A DNA stretch of 64,000 nucleotides from Tildeniella torsiva UHER 1998/13D (GTDB lineage Bacteria; Cyanobacteriota; Cyanobacteriia; Phormidesmidales; Phormidesmidaceae): the NCBI GenBank assembly GCA_019358835.1, contig JAHHIH010000016.1:1-64000 (forward strand), read 5' to 3'. A program made the position numbers and the translations under genes. Each line of letters opens with the position of its first letter. Position 1 is the stretch's first letter. The notes beneath the pieces were generated by a model. The model saw nothing but the letters and a program-made list of their open reading frames with translations, did not search any database and was not told the DNA's origin. This document shows positions 1 through 7,740 of this stretch, in pieces.

Positions 1-62
1 TGCGGCGAAGATAGTGAGGGGGTTGCCCCTTGTCAAAATAGCTCGATGCCAGGTTCCTCTTT

Positions 63-106
63 AACAACCCTCTCGACCCCCTAAGGTCGAGAGGGTTGTT
101 TTTTTT
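63..106 (+). terminator. Rho-independent terminator of a gene upstream of the window
   Basis: A 16-bp perfect stem (63-78 paired with 85-100) with a 6-nt loop is followed directly by a T run (101-106). This is a textbook intrinsic terminator reading on the plus strand. It should end a gene lying left of the window; positions 1-62 show no recognisable coding end. Confidence 0.9.
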
Positions 107-191
107 CCATGTCTACGGGCAATCGGAAACTGAGGAACGATAACGTGAAGGTTAGCTACGAGGTCATCGATAGTAGACTTGTTGTGAATCA

Positions 192-692
192 ATGGCACAG
201 GTTTCTTTTGAATTTGATTTGTTGACTGTCGCAGCAACGCGGAGACTTGGGTACTGTCTTGGACAGTATTGTCAGCCAGGGACAGTTTTGTTGCTGTCTG
301 GCAACTTGGGCAGTGGCAAAACGACTTTGGTTCAGGGGCTAGGATATAGCCTAGATATTGGTGAACCGATCAGTAGTCCTACGTTTACTTTGGTGAATGA
401 GTATTTGGAGGGGCGTATTCCTCTTTATCATGTGGATTTGTATCGGCTTGAGCCGTGTCAGGTTGGATCTTTGGAGTTAGAGACTTACTGGGACGGAGAA
501 GAAACTGCTCATGGGGTGGTCGTAATTGAATGGGCTGAGCGGATGATGGAATATCCTAAAGAGTCTATTCACTTGACGTTAAGCCATAGGTTGGGTGGTG
601 GCCGACAGGCTACGGTAACAGCTAGCACGGAACCTCAAATTGCTCTCTTGGAAAAGGTAGTTGGCGATGGCCTACTGGTTGATGAAGTCTGA
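192..692 (+). CDS. tsaE: tRNA threonylcarbamoyladenosine biosynthesis ATPase TsaE
   Basis: P-loop ATPase that works with TsaB and TsaD to make the t6A37 modification on ANN-decoding tRNAs in the cytoplasm. The Walker A motif GNLGSGKTT is near residues 37-45, followed by the family's SSPTFTLVNEY switch segment and a HVDLYRL segment. The C-terminal VVIEWAER stretch is also typical of the family. Length (166 aa) is slightly above the usual 150-160. The start is an ATG. The 3' end overlaps the next gene by about 26 nt, which suggests translational coupling. No TsaB or TsaD partner is nearby. Confidence 0.95.
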   Translation: MAQVSFEFDLLTVAATRRLGYCLGQYCQPGTVLLLSGNLGSGKTTLVQGLGYSLDIGEPISSPTFTLVNEYLEGRIPLYHVDLYRLEPCQVGSLELETYWDGEETAHGVVVIEWAERMMEYPKESIHLTLSHRLGGGRQATVTASTEPQIALLEKVVGDGLLVDEV

Positions 693-1125
693 ACCGGATG
701 TGTATAGCATTGATGATTTAGAACGCGATCGCACAGATATCTGGGATGGGGTTCGCAATTACCAGGCGCGCAATTTTCTCACCAGTGTGACGGTGGGCGA
801 CAAAGCTTTTTTCTACCACTCAAATACGAAGTCGCCAGGGATTGTGGGATTGATGGAAATTGTAGAAATTAATGTTGTTGATCCTACCCAGTTTGACTCA
901 GCCAGCAAGTATTACGACCCAAAGTCCTCTAGAGAAGAACCACGCTGGTACACGGTGACCGTGGGCTACCTAGAAACCTTTGAGGTTAGTATGAGCTTAG
1001 AAAAACTTCGAGAGACGTTTTCTCCTGATGATTTATGGGTGGTACGACGGGGGAATCGGCTATCTGTGATGCCGGTGGCTAATGCGATCGCTGAAAAGCT
1101 TTTGTATATGGCTCGTGCCGTCTAG
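667..1125 (+). CDS. EVE domain-containing protein
   Basis: Small soluble protein of the EVE family, a PUA-like fold thought to bind modified bases in nucleic acids. The N-terminal signature MAYWLMKSEP, the WDGVRNYQARN segment (residues 28-38) and FFYHSN (49-54) are diagnostic. I chose the ATG at 667 rather than the upstream TTG at 661 because the family almost always begins at the WLMKSEP stretch. The start lies inside the end of tsaE in another frame, so the two are probably co-transcribed. The substrate is not evident from the sequence. 152 aa is normal for a stand-alone EVE protein. Confidence 0.92.
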   Translation: MAYWLMKSEPDVYSIDDLERDRTDIWDGVRNYQARNFLTSVTVGDKAFFYHSNTKSPGIVGLMEIVEINVVDPTQFDSASKYYDPKSSREEPRWYTVTVGYLETFEVSMSLEKLRETFSPDDLWVVRRGNRLSVMPVANAIAEKLLYMARAV

Positions 1126-1166
1126 TTCTTTAAAAATATTGCTTTTTATTTGGGATTCTTTAAATT

Positions 1167-1574
1167 ATGCATCTCCCTGAAGATCCGGAGGCACCCGTAC
1201 AGATCAATATCGTGCCGATGATTGATGTGGTGTTTGCAGTATTGGCATTTTTTATTCTTTCTAGTCTTTTTTTGACTCGCAATGAAGGTCTGCCGGTGAT
1301 TCTGCCAGGGGCTGAGACGGCTGAGACCCAGGCTCTGAGACAGGTGGTGGTAACGCTGAATGCAGAGGGTGAGTTGTTTGTGGGGAATAGGGCAGTGAGT
1401 GATGAACAGCTTCTGGAGGCCATTCAAACTCTGGGTACGCTGACGGATGGGGGCTTAGTGGTAATTCGTGCAGACCAATCGGTGCCCCACGGGCGTGTGG
1501 TGACGGTGATGGATCGACTGCGGACTCTGCCGGGGGTTCAGTTGGCGATCGCGACTGAGGGCAGACAACCTTAG
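1167..1574 (+). CDS. ExbD/TolR-family biopolymer transport protein
   Basis: Inner-membrane stator-type protein. The N-terminus carries the INIVPMIDVVFAVLAFFIL segment (about residues 13-31): one membrane span containing the conserved Asp that couples proton flow in ExbB/ExbD and TolQ/TolR. The rest (about 90 residues) is the periplasmic domain. The 135-aa length fits ExbD. Partner ExbB/TolQ is not in the window, so this copy is either an orphan or works with a distant partner. No clear Shine-Dalgarno precedes the ATG; the start is supported by the LPEDPEAPVQINIVPMIDV N-terminus that such cyanobacterial proteins share. Confidence 0.88.
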   Translation: MHLPEDPEAPVQINIVPMIDVVFAVLAFFILSSLFLTRNEGLPVILPGAETAETQALRQVVVTLNAEGELFVGNRAVSDEQLLEAIQTLGTLTDGGLVVIRADQSVPHGRVVTVMDRLRTLPGVQLAIATEGRQP

Positions 1575-1704
1575 TCGATCTGGGTGTTAGGTTTAGCTAG
1601 CGCTCTGTTGCAGAACGTCTAGATTCAATAATTTGTGGGGCGGCTGGGTGCTAAATCTAAGGTAATGGCCGAAGCTGTAGGGACACAATTTCAGGCTTTG
1701 AAGT

Positions 1705-1995
1705 ATGGTGCTACAACTCATGGCACTGCCAGCGGGGCTGGTGTTGGTGGTGCGGTCTGTGCTAGGGCCGGTCTGCTTTGTTGTGGCTTGGGGATTGATG
1801 GGATTGATCGCTTGGAATTTAGTGACATCGGTGAGGGATGGGATGGATAGGGCATCAGCGATGCATAAAATTCCCTGTGCGAATTGTCGCTACTTTACCA
1901 ATGATTATCGGCTTAAATGTCCTATACATCCCAAAAGTGCTCTATCAGAATCTGCTATTGATTGCACCGACTTTGAACACTCAGGGTTGATGTAG
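1705..1995 (+). CDS. Small membrane protein with C-terminal cysteine cluster
   Basis: 96-aa protein of unknown function, which I believe is conserved in cyanobacteria. Residues about 8-43 are strongly hydrophobic and could form one long or two short membrane spans. The C-terminal part holds PCANCRYFTNDYRLKCPIHP and a further Cys in AIDCTDF. The CxxC, C and C spacing resembles a small metal or Fe-S site exposed on the cytoplasmic side (inference). It follows the ExbD-like gene by 130 bp on the same strand and may be read with it. Its stop is followed by a hairpin oriented for the opposite strand. Confidence 0.7.
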   Translation: MVLQLMALPAGLVLVVRSVLGPVCFVVAWGLMGLIAWNLVTSVRDGMDRASAMHKIPCANCRYFTNDYRLKCPIHPKSALSESAIDCTDFEHSGLM

Positions 1996-2011
1996 AAGCA
2001 TGCAGTCTTGT

Positions 2012-2058
2012 AAAAAAGTCAGCCCTACCTACCGGTAGTAACCGGGATTAGGGCTGAC
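2012..2058 (-). terminator. Rho-independent terminator for the minus-strand GTPase gene
   Basis: Stem GTCAGCCCTA (2018-2027) pairs with TAGGGCTGAC (2049-2058), with an inner ACCGGTAGTAACCGGG loop region. On the minus strand the hairpin is followed by six T (complement of 2012-2017). It lies about 107 bp beyond the stop of the minus-strand GTPase gene. On the plus strand there is no T tract. Confidence 0.8.
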
Positions 2059-2164
2059 GAGGGTAATAGATATGGCTATCCTGCAGTATGCCCGGAAGAG
2101 TGAAGCTGCTTCGGTTATTGAGCTGTTGGAGATTTAATCTTTGGGTTTTTTCCCAAAATTGCCC

Positions 2165-3652
2165 CTATACCATGGGAACAACTCGAGCAATTGCTTCTCT
2201 GATGAAGGCTTTCATGACAGTATCACGCTGATTAAGGCGAAACTGCTGCTCGACAACGGCACTCATGCCGCCATCACCCCAGCTTTGGTTTTCACGAAAG
2301 TACTCTACAAAGCTTTTGCCAGCGATGCGGGTCAGATAGGCACCGCTAGCACCTTTGAGGGCACGCCCAGCTACTACAGTGGCCAGGTTGGTTTGCAGAC
2401 CTAAGGCTAGGAGGTCTAAAGTACCTTTGACTAACCCTAGACCGGTTAGTGTTTTAGCAACTGACAGAGCCAGGGCTTTGCCTTCTTCTAGGCTGACCTC
2501 GCAGCCGTATATCTGGCTGAGTTCGACGACCATTTGGGCATTGATGGCGGCGGTGGCTAAAAAATCGAGGCCGGGTAAGGGGGTAATGGCGATCGCCCCG
2601 GCCCCTAGCCACTGGTAGCGATCGATAATAGCGTCGGCCTGGGTTTGGCGTTGCCCATCAATCAGCTGCCGGGCGGCTTCTCCGATCTGCTGGCTTTGGA
2701 GTAACAGGTTATCGGCAATGAGGGTTTCGCCCTCTTGACGGAGCAGGTCGGCGAGGCGTGTCTGGAGGGGGAGTAGGTTGGGCTGCATTTGCAGCCAGCC
2801 ACCCCCTAGCCGAGGTAGAGGTTGGGGTAAAGCAGCTACTGCAACGACGTCATCAGAGCTTAGGGGCGGCACGACGCGCGATCGCAGGCGGTCTAGCAGT
2901 GCCTCTAAGTCAGATTCAACGTAGCGATCGGCCTTGTTGAGCACCAATAGTAATCGTTTGCCTATTTCTACCAGCGATTTCAAGACGGCATATTCTGCCT
3001 GCCGCAGGTCGTCGTCAATAACAAATACGATCAAATCGGCGGCGGCGGCGGTTTTGCGAGCCCCTGCTTCTCTTTCGGTGCCCGCGATGCCGACCTCAGC
3101 AATGCCAGGAGTATCAATAATGTGTAGCTCCCTAGGGCTGTTTGCAATCGTCCATGGGTAGGTTTGCTGAACTTGGGTTGTGCCCATAGACGCGCCTATC
3201 TCGCCTACGGATTGCCCTAAAAGCCCATTAATAAGCGCCGTTTTGCCCGCTGACCCCACCCCAAATACGGCAATAGTTAGGGCACGGGTATTTCGATCGG
3301 ACTGTAGATCTAGTGCTTTTTGCTGTAGCGCTTGACGGGCCACCTGATCCTGAATCTGTTCGACCTGGCTTTGTACGGCGCGTAAATTGACCGTTGCTGC
3401 TTCTCCAGAATGGCGGGGGGACTGAAGGCGGCGGTGGCGGCGAGGACGTAGAAATGGCCAGAGACGGTAGATACCCACTCCGACGGATGCTAGGCCAAGG
3501 AGTACTATTGCGCCCAGCGTTGCTCGGGCCAGTAGGGGTGACAGCAGGGCTAGAACGGTATAAAGGCGCAGCAGTGAATCGGCTAGCAGCAGCAATGCCC
3601 CTAAGCTAACCAATAGCCCTAGCGGGAGAAACACCCATCGCCACCGTGCCAT
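2165..3652 (-). CDS. Membrane-associated Era-like GTPase with DUF697 domain
   Basis: 495-aa protein with two hydrophobic segments at the N-terminus (about residues 5-30 and 36-66), a TRAFAC-type GTPase domain and a C-terminal DUF697 region. G1 is GVGSAGKT (about 131-138), G3 is DTPG in IIDTPGIAEVG, and G4 is NKAD in LVLNKADRY. DUF697 proteins are related to YcjF. The cellular role is unknown; membrane remodelling or stress roles have been suggested for relatives, but nothing here proves one. It is monocistronic, with a terminator downstream at 2012-2058. Confidence 0.88.
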   Translation of the reverse strand: MARWRWVFLPLGLLVSLGALLLLADSLLRLYTVLALLSPLLARATLGAIVLLGLASVGVGIYRLWPFLRPRRHRRLQSPRHSGEAATVNLRAVQSQVEQIQDQVARQALQQKALDLQSDRNTRALTIAVFGVGSAGKTALINGLLGQSVGEIGASMGTTQVQQTYPWTIANSPRELHIIDTPGIAEVGIAGTEREAGARKTAAAADLIVFVIDDDLRQAEYAVLKSLVEIGKRLLLVLNKADRYVESDLEALLDRLRSRVVPPLSSDDVVAVAALPQPLPRLGGGWLQMQPNLLPLQTRLADLLRQEGETLIADNLLLQSQQIGEAARQLIDGQRQTQADAIIDRYQWLGAGAIAITPLPGLDFLATAAINAQMVVELSQIYGCEVSLEEGKALALSVAKTLTGLGLVKGTLDLLALGLQTNLATVVAGRALKGASGAYLTRIAGKSFVEYFRENQSWGDGGMSAVVEQQFRLNQRDTVMKAFIREAIARVVPMV

Positions 3653-3707
3653 AGCTATCCTGTTTAACCAACGGCAGTGGATGAAGAATAGCGTAAAACC
3701 AGGACCA

Positions 3708-3753
3708 CGGTTCAGGACAGATAGCTTTGAGCAGAGCTACCTATCCTGAACCG
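3708..3753 (-). terminator. Long hairpin downstream of the RRM gene
   Basis: Arms 3708-3724 and 3737-3753 pair at 15 of 17 positions around a 12-nt loop. It begins 27 bp beyond the stop of the minus-strand RRM gene. There is no clear T tract, so it may act as a 3' stabilising hairpin or a weak terminator rather than a classic one. Confidence 0.55.
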
Positions 3754-3779
3754 TAGCCTGACGTGGGAGATAGGAAAGG

Positions 3780-4082
3780 CTAGAGAGGATTATGGGAGAA
3801 CCGATTGCTGCGGTTAGGGCGATCGTCACCGCCATTTTCAGTGCGAGGGCGAGCCTTGTTGACCCGCAGTTCGCGCCCTAGCCACTCAGCTCCATCTAAC
3901 TCAGAGATCGCCTGGTCTTCTTTAGCTTCGTCGGCCATATCGACAAAGGCGAAGCCTCGCTTTCGACCGGTTTCTCGATCTATGGGGAGGCTAATTCGGG
4001 TGACCTCACCATATTCGGCGAAAATACTTTTAATATCGTCCTCAGAAGCCTGAAAGGACAAGTTCCCAATGTAGATAGTCAC
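3780..4082 (-). CDS. RRM-type RNA-binding protein (cyanobacterial Rbp family)
   Basis: Single RNA recognition motif protein of 100 aa. RNP2 is IYIGNL (residues 3-8) and RNP1 is KRGFAFVDM (about 42-50). The short C-terminal tail is Arg/Asn-rich. Cyanobacterial Rbp proteins bind RNA, and several are cold-induced or help localise mRNA. The start is GTG at 4082 with GGAGAG about 5 nt upstream. The upstream gap to 4402 could hold a regulated 5' leader, but no motif was recognised. A second RRM gene lies at 39827-40276. Confidence 0.92.
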   Translation of the reverse strand: MTIYIGNLSFQASEDDIKSIFAEYGEVTRISLPIDRETGRKRGFAFVDMADEAKEDQAISELDGAEWLGRELRVNKARPRTENGGDDRPNRSNRFSHNPL

Positions 4083-4282
4083 GAGTCTCTCCGAACCAAA
4101 ATGCCAAGGGGTTAGGTATCGTACCCACGGACTAGGAAGCTAAACGCTTTATCCTTAAAAGTCCTCAAGCACAATATTTTTTGCCATGATAGCCGATCAG
4201 CAAATCGATAGCAGTAGCCCACCTCACACCTAGACGGCTTTTTGTGACTCTTTCTTAGGGATATTTCTTGCTGTTCTACGGC

Positions 4283-4319
4283 GGATGGCGATGATTGATT
4301 TGGTGAGTCATCGCCATCC
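4283..4319. repeat. Perfect 12-bp inverted repeat between the RRM and GT25 genes
   Basis: GGATGGCGATGA (4283-4294) pairs perfectly with TCATCGCCATCC (4308-4319) across a 13-nt loop. It lies between two minus-strand genes, 84 bp beyond the GT25 stop. There is no T run on either side. It could end GT25 transcription by another mechanism or be a regulatory stem. Confidence 0.6.
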
Positions 4320-4402
4320 CACGCCTTTGGATAAAGACGCTAGCTCCAACAGTCGTTTCTCTGGGAACTGGGTATGCCAGAGAAGACAGCGCCTAGTTAG
4401 TG

Positions 4403-5197
4403 TTAGTCGTTAACCAGACGGTTGACCGCAGGTGTCAACCCGTGCTGGACAAAGTCGGCGGTCTCTAAGCAAAAGTTTTTGGTTCCTCGAACAACCTGTA
4501 ATGCTGAAGACACCCCAGGAATGCGGTCTAGTTTGCCTGGGTTCAGGTTGCTGGCACTGCTTAGGGGCCAGCCTAAGTTTGGGGCGGCGGCTAAGGTGAC
4601 TAATTCTGGATTGCGGTAGCGAATTTCGTTCATGTACCCATCAAAGTACATAGGCCCGTAGTCTGGGTGATCCATGGGGCGATCGAAAGATGCCTCCATG
4701 AATTCGGCAAGTTTTGGAATAGCCCGGCCTTGACAAGCCCAAAAATGGGTTTCACGAACGTTTTGCCGCAGTCTAACCCGAGAAAAGAAACGATCGGGCG
4801 TAGGGTCAAGAGAGGTCTTTTTGCCATTGGCCTGATCGTTGGAATAGGGCTGACAACCAAGGTAGGCAAAGTCCCAGCTGCGGTTGGCCAGTTCGTCTAA
4901 GATTGCCGACTCTTGACGGATGAGCCGCTGGCTCAGTACACAGTCTTCCTGAAACAGCAGGAGGCGTTCGACATTGTCGTCAGCAGCTTTGCGAAGTAGC
5001 TCGTAGTTGCTCATAACGCAACCTCTCACACTGGCTTTAGGAAACGGCCCAGCATCTTTGAACTTTAAGCCCTGGAACCATTGCACTTTGTTTTCTATGC
5101 TTAGGCGCTCAACTTGGCGCTGAATACTTCTAAACCGTCGCTTTCGCTCCGGCAAATAAACGATCGCAATGCGGTCAAAATAGTCGGTGAACTTCAT
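4403..5197 (-). CDS. Family 25 glycosyltransferase (LPS biosynthesis type)
   Basis: 264-aa protein resembling GT25 enzymes, which transfer sugars to lipopolysaccharide or other glycans. The N-terminal DRIAIVYLPERKRRFRSI is the family's opening (IxLxxRxxR), and LLLFQEDCVLS (about residues 85-95) corresponds to the LEDD acceptor/metal segment, here with Cys where a second acidic residue is common. Start chosen at 5197 (MKFTDYF) because the ten residues encoded upstream look non-native. It is isolated, with an 815-bp gap upstream and no other glycan genes beside it, which suggests an isolated or acquired gene. Substrate unknown. Confidence 0.75.
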   Translation of the reverse strand: MKFTDYFDRIAIVYLPERKRRFRSIQRQVERLSIENKVQWFQGLKFKDAGPFPKASVRGCVMSNYELLRKAADDNVERLLLFQEDCVLSQRLIRQESAILDELANRSWDFAYLGCQPYSNDQANGKKTSLDPTPDRFFSRVRLRQNVRETHFWACQGRAIPKLAEFMEASFDRPMDHPDYGPMYFDGYMNEIRYRNPELVTLAAAPNLGWPLSSASNLNPGKLDRIPGVSSALQVVRGTKNFCLETADFVQHGLTPAVNRLVND

Positions 5198-5227
5198 GGA
5201 ATTATCCCAATGAGACAACATTAACAA

Positions 5228-6042
5228 ACGGTAATGACGCTTCTACGGCGCTCATCAAGGTTTATCGGGAACAATGACAGGCTATGGTGGTGTGCTCATT
5301 CTCAAACCATGAATGCGCTTTTCAATCAGACAAAAGCTGTGTCTAGACTAACGCTACAGTCAGATTAGGTCGAACGATAACTACCTTTAGGATGAGACTT
5401 TTGGTTCCGTAAAAATGCTTTCTTTTGCCTGCTAGCTAGCAATTTTATGCAACAAGTCTGGCTTAAGCAATGTTGCTAAGCAAGAACGTAGCTATTGCAG
5501 ATGCCTAATGCTTAAATAAGCCGCTTAGTGCTTAAAAAAGAAAAGAGCTAGGGCCTGGCATGGAATTCCAAAAACCTGGATCGGGTAGAACGGTCATGGT
5601 TTAAGAACTAACGACTCGCTATTCGAGTGACCACCGCGAAAAACGGCAGTCATATTTAGAACACGGGCAAGTTAGAAGTTAAGTTGACTCACCAATTGCC
5701 TGAAGTCAACAGCAAATCCTGAGCCCGAAAAAGCGATGCTGAAGTAAGTTTGCTTTACGGTGGTTTAGCACAAATAACATGACTGGCTGAGTGTTATGCA
5801 GTACAGGAACTGTTTGAAATGTCAGTGATGTTTAGCGATTTCAGGTTGGTGTCACTGGCCCTGTAGAAGCGATCGCGTATGTGCTAAGACCTAGAGACGG
5901 GCTGGGAGATAGGTTGTTCCCGCTGGCCCCTGCCCGTCGTCAAAATGTTAATCAGCGTACAACCGCCGCCGCCTCGCATTATCTTGCGGCGGGGCTACGG
6001 CGGCTCGCAGTTTTGGTTCTTTCAGAGACAGGTTGCCTGGAG
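5228..6042. other. 815-bp gap with no convincing gene
   Basis: Stretch between the GT25 and pepA genes. No ORF here has family features or a supporting ribosome binding site; the one long frame entering it (from 5881) is an antisense shadow of pepA. The left two thirds look more AT-rich than flanking genes. A short GCGGCGG-type inverted repeat lies near 5966-5992, just beyond the pepA stop, without a T tract. No tRNA or known RNA motif was recognised. Confidence 0.6.
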
Positions 6043-7536
6043 CTATGCCCCTTGGCTGAGTACCCAGTGCACCAGGGTTCGTACTCCAAACCCTGTGCCA
6101 CCAGGGTTGTTGTAGCCGCTTTCTTTCTCGGTCCACACCGGGCCAGCTACGTCGAGGTGAACCCAGGGGGTGGAGGTAACAAACTGCTTGAGGAAAAGAG
6201 CGGCGGTGATCGAGCCACCGGGGCGAGGGCCGGTGTTTTTCATGTCGGCCACAATGGACTTGAGCCCGTCGAAGTATTTTTCTTCCATGGGCAAGCGCCA
6301 GAACTTTTCGCCAGCGGTTTCGGCGGCGGCGGCGATCGCCCCCGCTAGCTCCTCGTTTTCGCTGAACAGCCCGGCGATATCGTCGCCCAGAGCAATAATG
6401 CAGGCCCCGGTGAGGGTAGCTAAGTCAACGATCGCATCGACGCCGAGCTTTTCAGCAAATACCAGGGCATCGGCCAGGGTGAGACGGCCTTCGGCATCGG
6501 TGTTGTTGACTTCGATAGTTTTGCCGTTGGAGGCGGTGAGAATGTCGCCGGGGCGCATGGCGCGACCGCTGATCATGTTTTCGGCGGCGGCGCTGATGAA
6601 GTGAACTTCGGCGCTGGGCTTGAGCTGGGCGATCGCTTTAGCAGCCCCGAGCATTGCTGCCGCCCCGCCCATGTCAATTTTCATCATCTCGATGCCGCTG
6701 CCGGTGGGCTTGATGTTGAGGCCCCCGGAGTCGAAGGTGAGACCCTTGCCCACGATCGCCACCTTGCGGCTAGGCGTACCCGCAGGCTTGTAGATGAGGT
6801 GAATGAACTTGGGCGGCAGATCGGAGGCCTTGGCCACTCCCAGATAGGCCCCCATACCCAGGGCTTCGCACTGGGCTGGTTCTAGAATCTCCAGCTCTAG
6901 GCCGTGGGCGGTGGCAATGTCTTGGGCGGCTTGGGCCAGGGCTTCTGGGGTGACCACGTTGGCCGGGGCCGACACCAGCTCGCGGGCGAGAATAACGCCG
7001 TCGCAGATGGCCTGGGCGGTTTGGAGTCGGCTTTCTTGCCCGCCTAGGCCCAGCAGATGAATGTGCTCGACCGTGGCGCTGCCGTTCTTCTTGCCGGTTT
7101 TATCCTCTGACTTGAAGCGGTTGTCTTGGTGGAGGGCTAGGCTGGCCCCTTCGGCTAGAACTTGGGCAGTAAGTGCCGGATCGCTGTGCACTAGAGGCAT
7201 GCTCAGCCCCAGAGAGGCCGATTTTTCTTTTTTAGCCAGACGGGCGGCGGCGGCGGCGGCGCGGCGCAGGGTCTCGGGGGTCATGGCGTTGCTAGCCCCC
7301 AACCCCACCAGCCCCAGCTTGCGAAAGCTGGCCCCACTGCCCACCCGGGTGATAGCGGTAGACCCGTCTTTGCCGGTAAATTCAACGTCGTCAATTAGAT
7401 CTTGCAGTAGCCCAGAGACGCGGCTGTTAAGTTCAGCCAGGATGCCCGTGAGGGGCAGGGCGTCTTCGCTGAGGCCGATGATCAGGGCGTCGCCAGACCA
7501 GTCTAAAAGGGGGGTGTTAGAGGCGTGAAATTCCAT
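6043..7536 (-). CDS. pepA: Leucyl aminopeptidase (M17 family)
   Basis: Cytosolic dinuclear metal aminopeptidase that removes N-terminal residues from peptides. The M17 signature NTDAEGRL is present at about residues 343-350, with the metal-ligand stretches [16 protein letters not shown] and [10 protein letters not shown] before it. It has an N-terminal macro-like domain (about 1-170) and a C-terminal catalytic domain. 497 aa is the expected length. ATG start at 7536. No co-directional partner; it diverges from the transglycosylase gene over a 200-bp gap that should hold both promoters. Confidence 0.96.
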   Translation of the reverse strand: MEFHASNTPLLDWSGDALIIGLSEDALPLTGILAELNSRVSGLLQDLIDDVEFTGKDGSTAITRVGSGASFRKLGLVGLGASNAMTPETLRRAAAAAARLAKKEKSASLGLSMPLVHSDPALTAQVLAEGASLALHQDNRFKSEDKTGKKNGSATVEHIHLLGLGGQESRLQTAQAICDGVILARELVSAPANVVTPEALAQAAQDIATAHGLELEILEPAQCEALGMGAYLGVAKASDLPPKFIHLIYKPAGTPSRKVAIVGKGLTFDSGGLNIKPTGSGIEMMKIDMGGAAAMLGAAKAIAQLKPSAEVHFISAAAENMISGRAMRPGDILTASNGKTIEVNNTDAEGRLTLADALVFAEKLGVDAIVDLATLTGACIIALGDDIAGLFSENEELAGAIAAAAETAGEKFWRLPMEEKYFDGLKSIVADMKNTGPRPGGSITAALFLKQFVTSTPWVHLDVAGPVWTEKESGYNNPGGTGFGVRTLVHWVLSQGA

Positions 7537-7740
7537 TCGACCTTGGGGCTAATTTGCTCTGTTTACTATAAACCTTGGGCAGCCTTCGGCGGGGGAAGGC
7601 AGAGGAAGTCAATCAATCCTGAATTGGCTAGGTAAGATAGAACGGCACGGGTCAGCTGGGCAGATAACTACCTCGGCTTTCCCGTTGCGCCACGGGCTGA
7701 CTTTTCGGCTCACCCCCTATCTAGAGTGCATGGGCGTGCC

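Noticed and set aside
1146-1427. Minus-strand frames opposite the ExbD-like gene
   Set aside because: Shadows of a clear ExbD frame; composition not protein-like.
5881-6348. Plus-strand 155-codon frame
   Set aside because: It is antisense to the end of pepA and has no family features.
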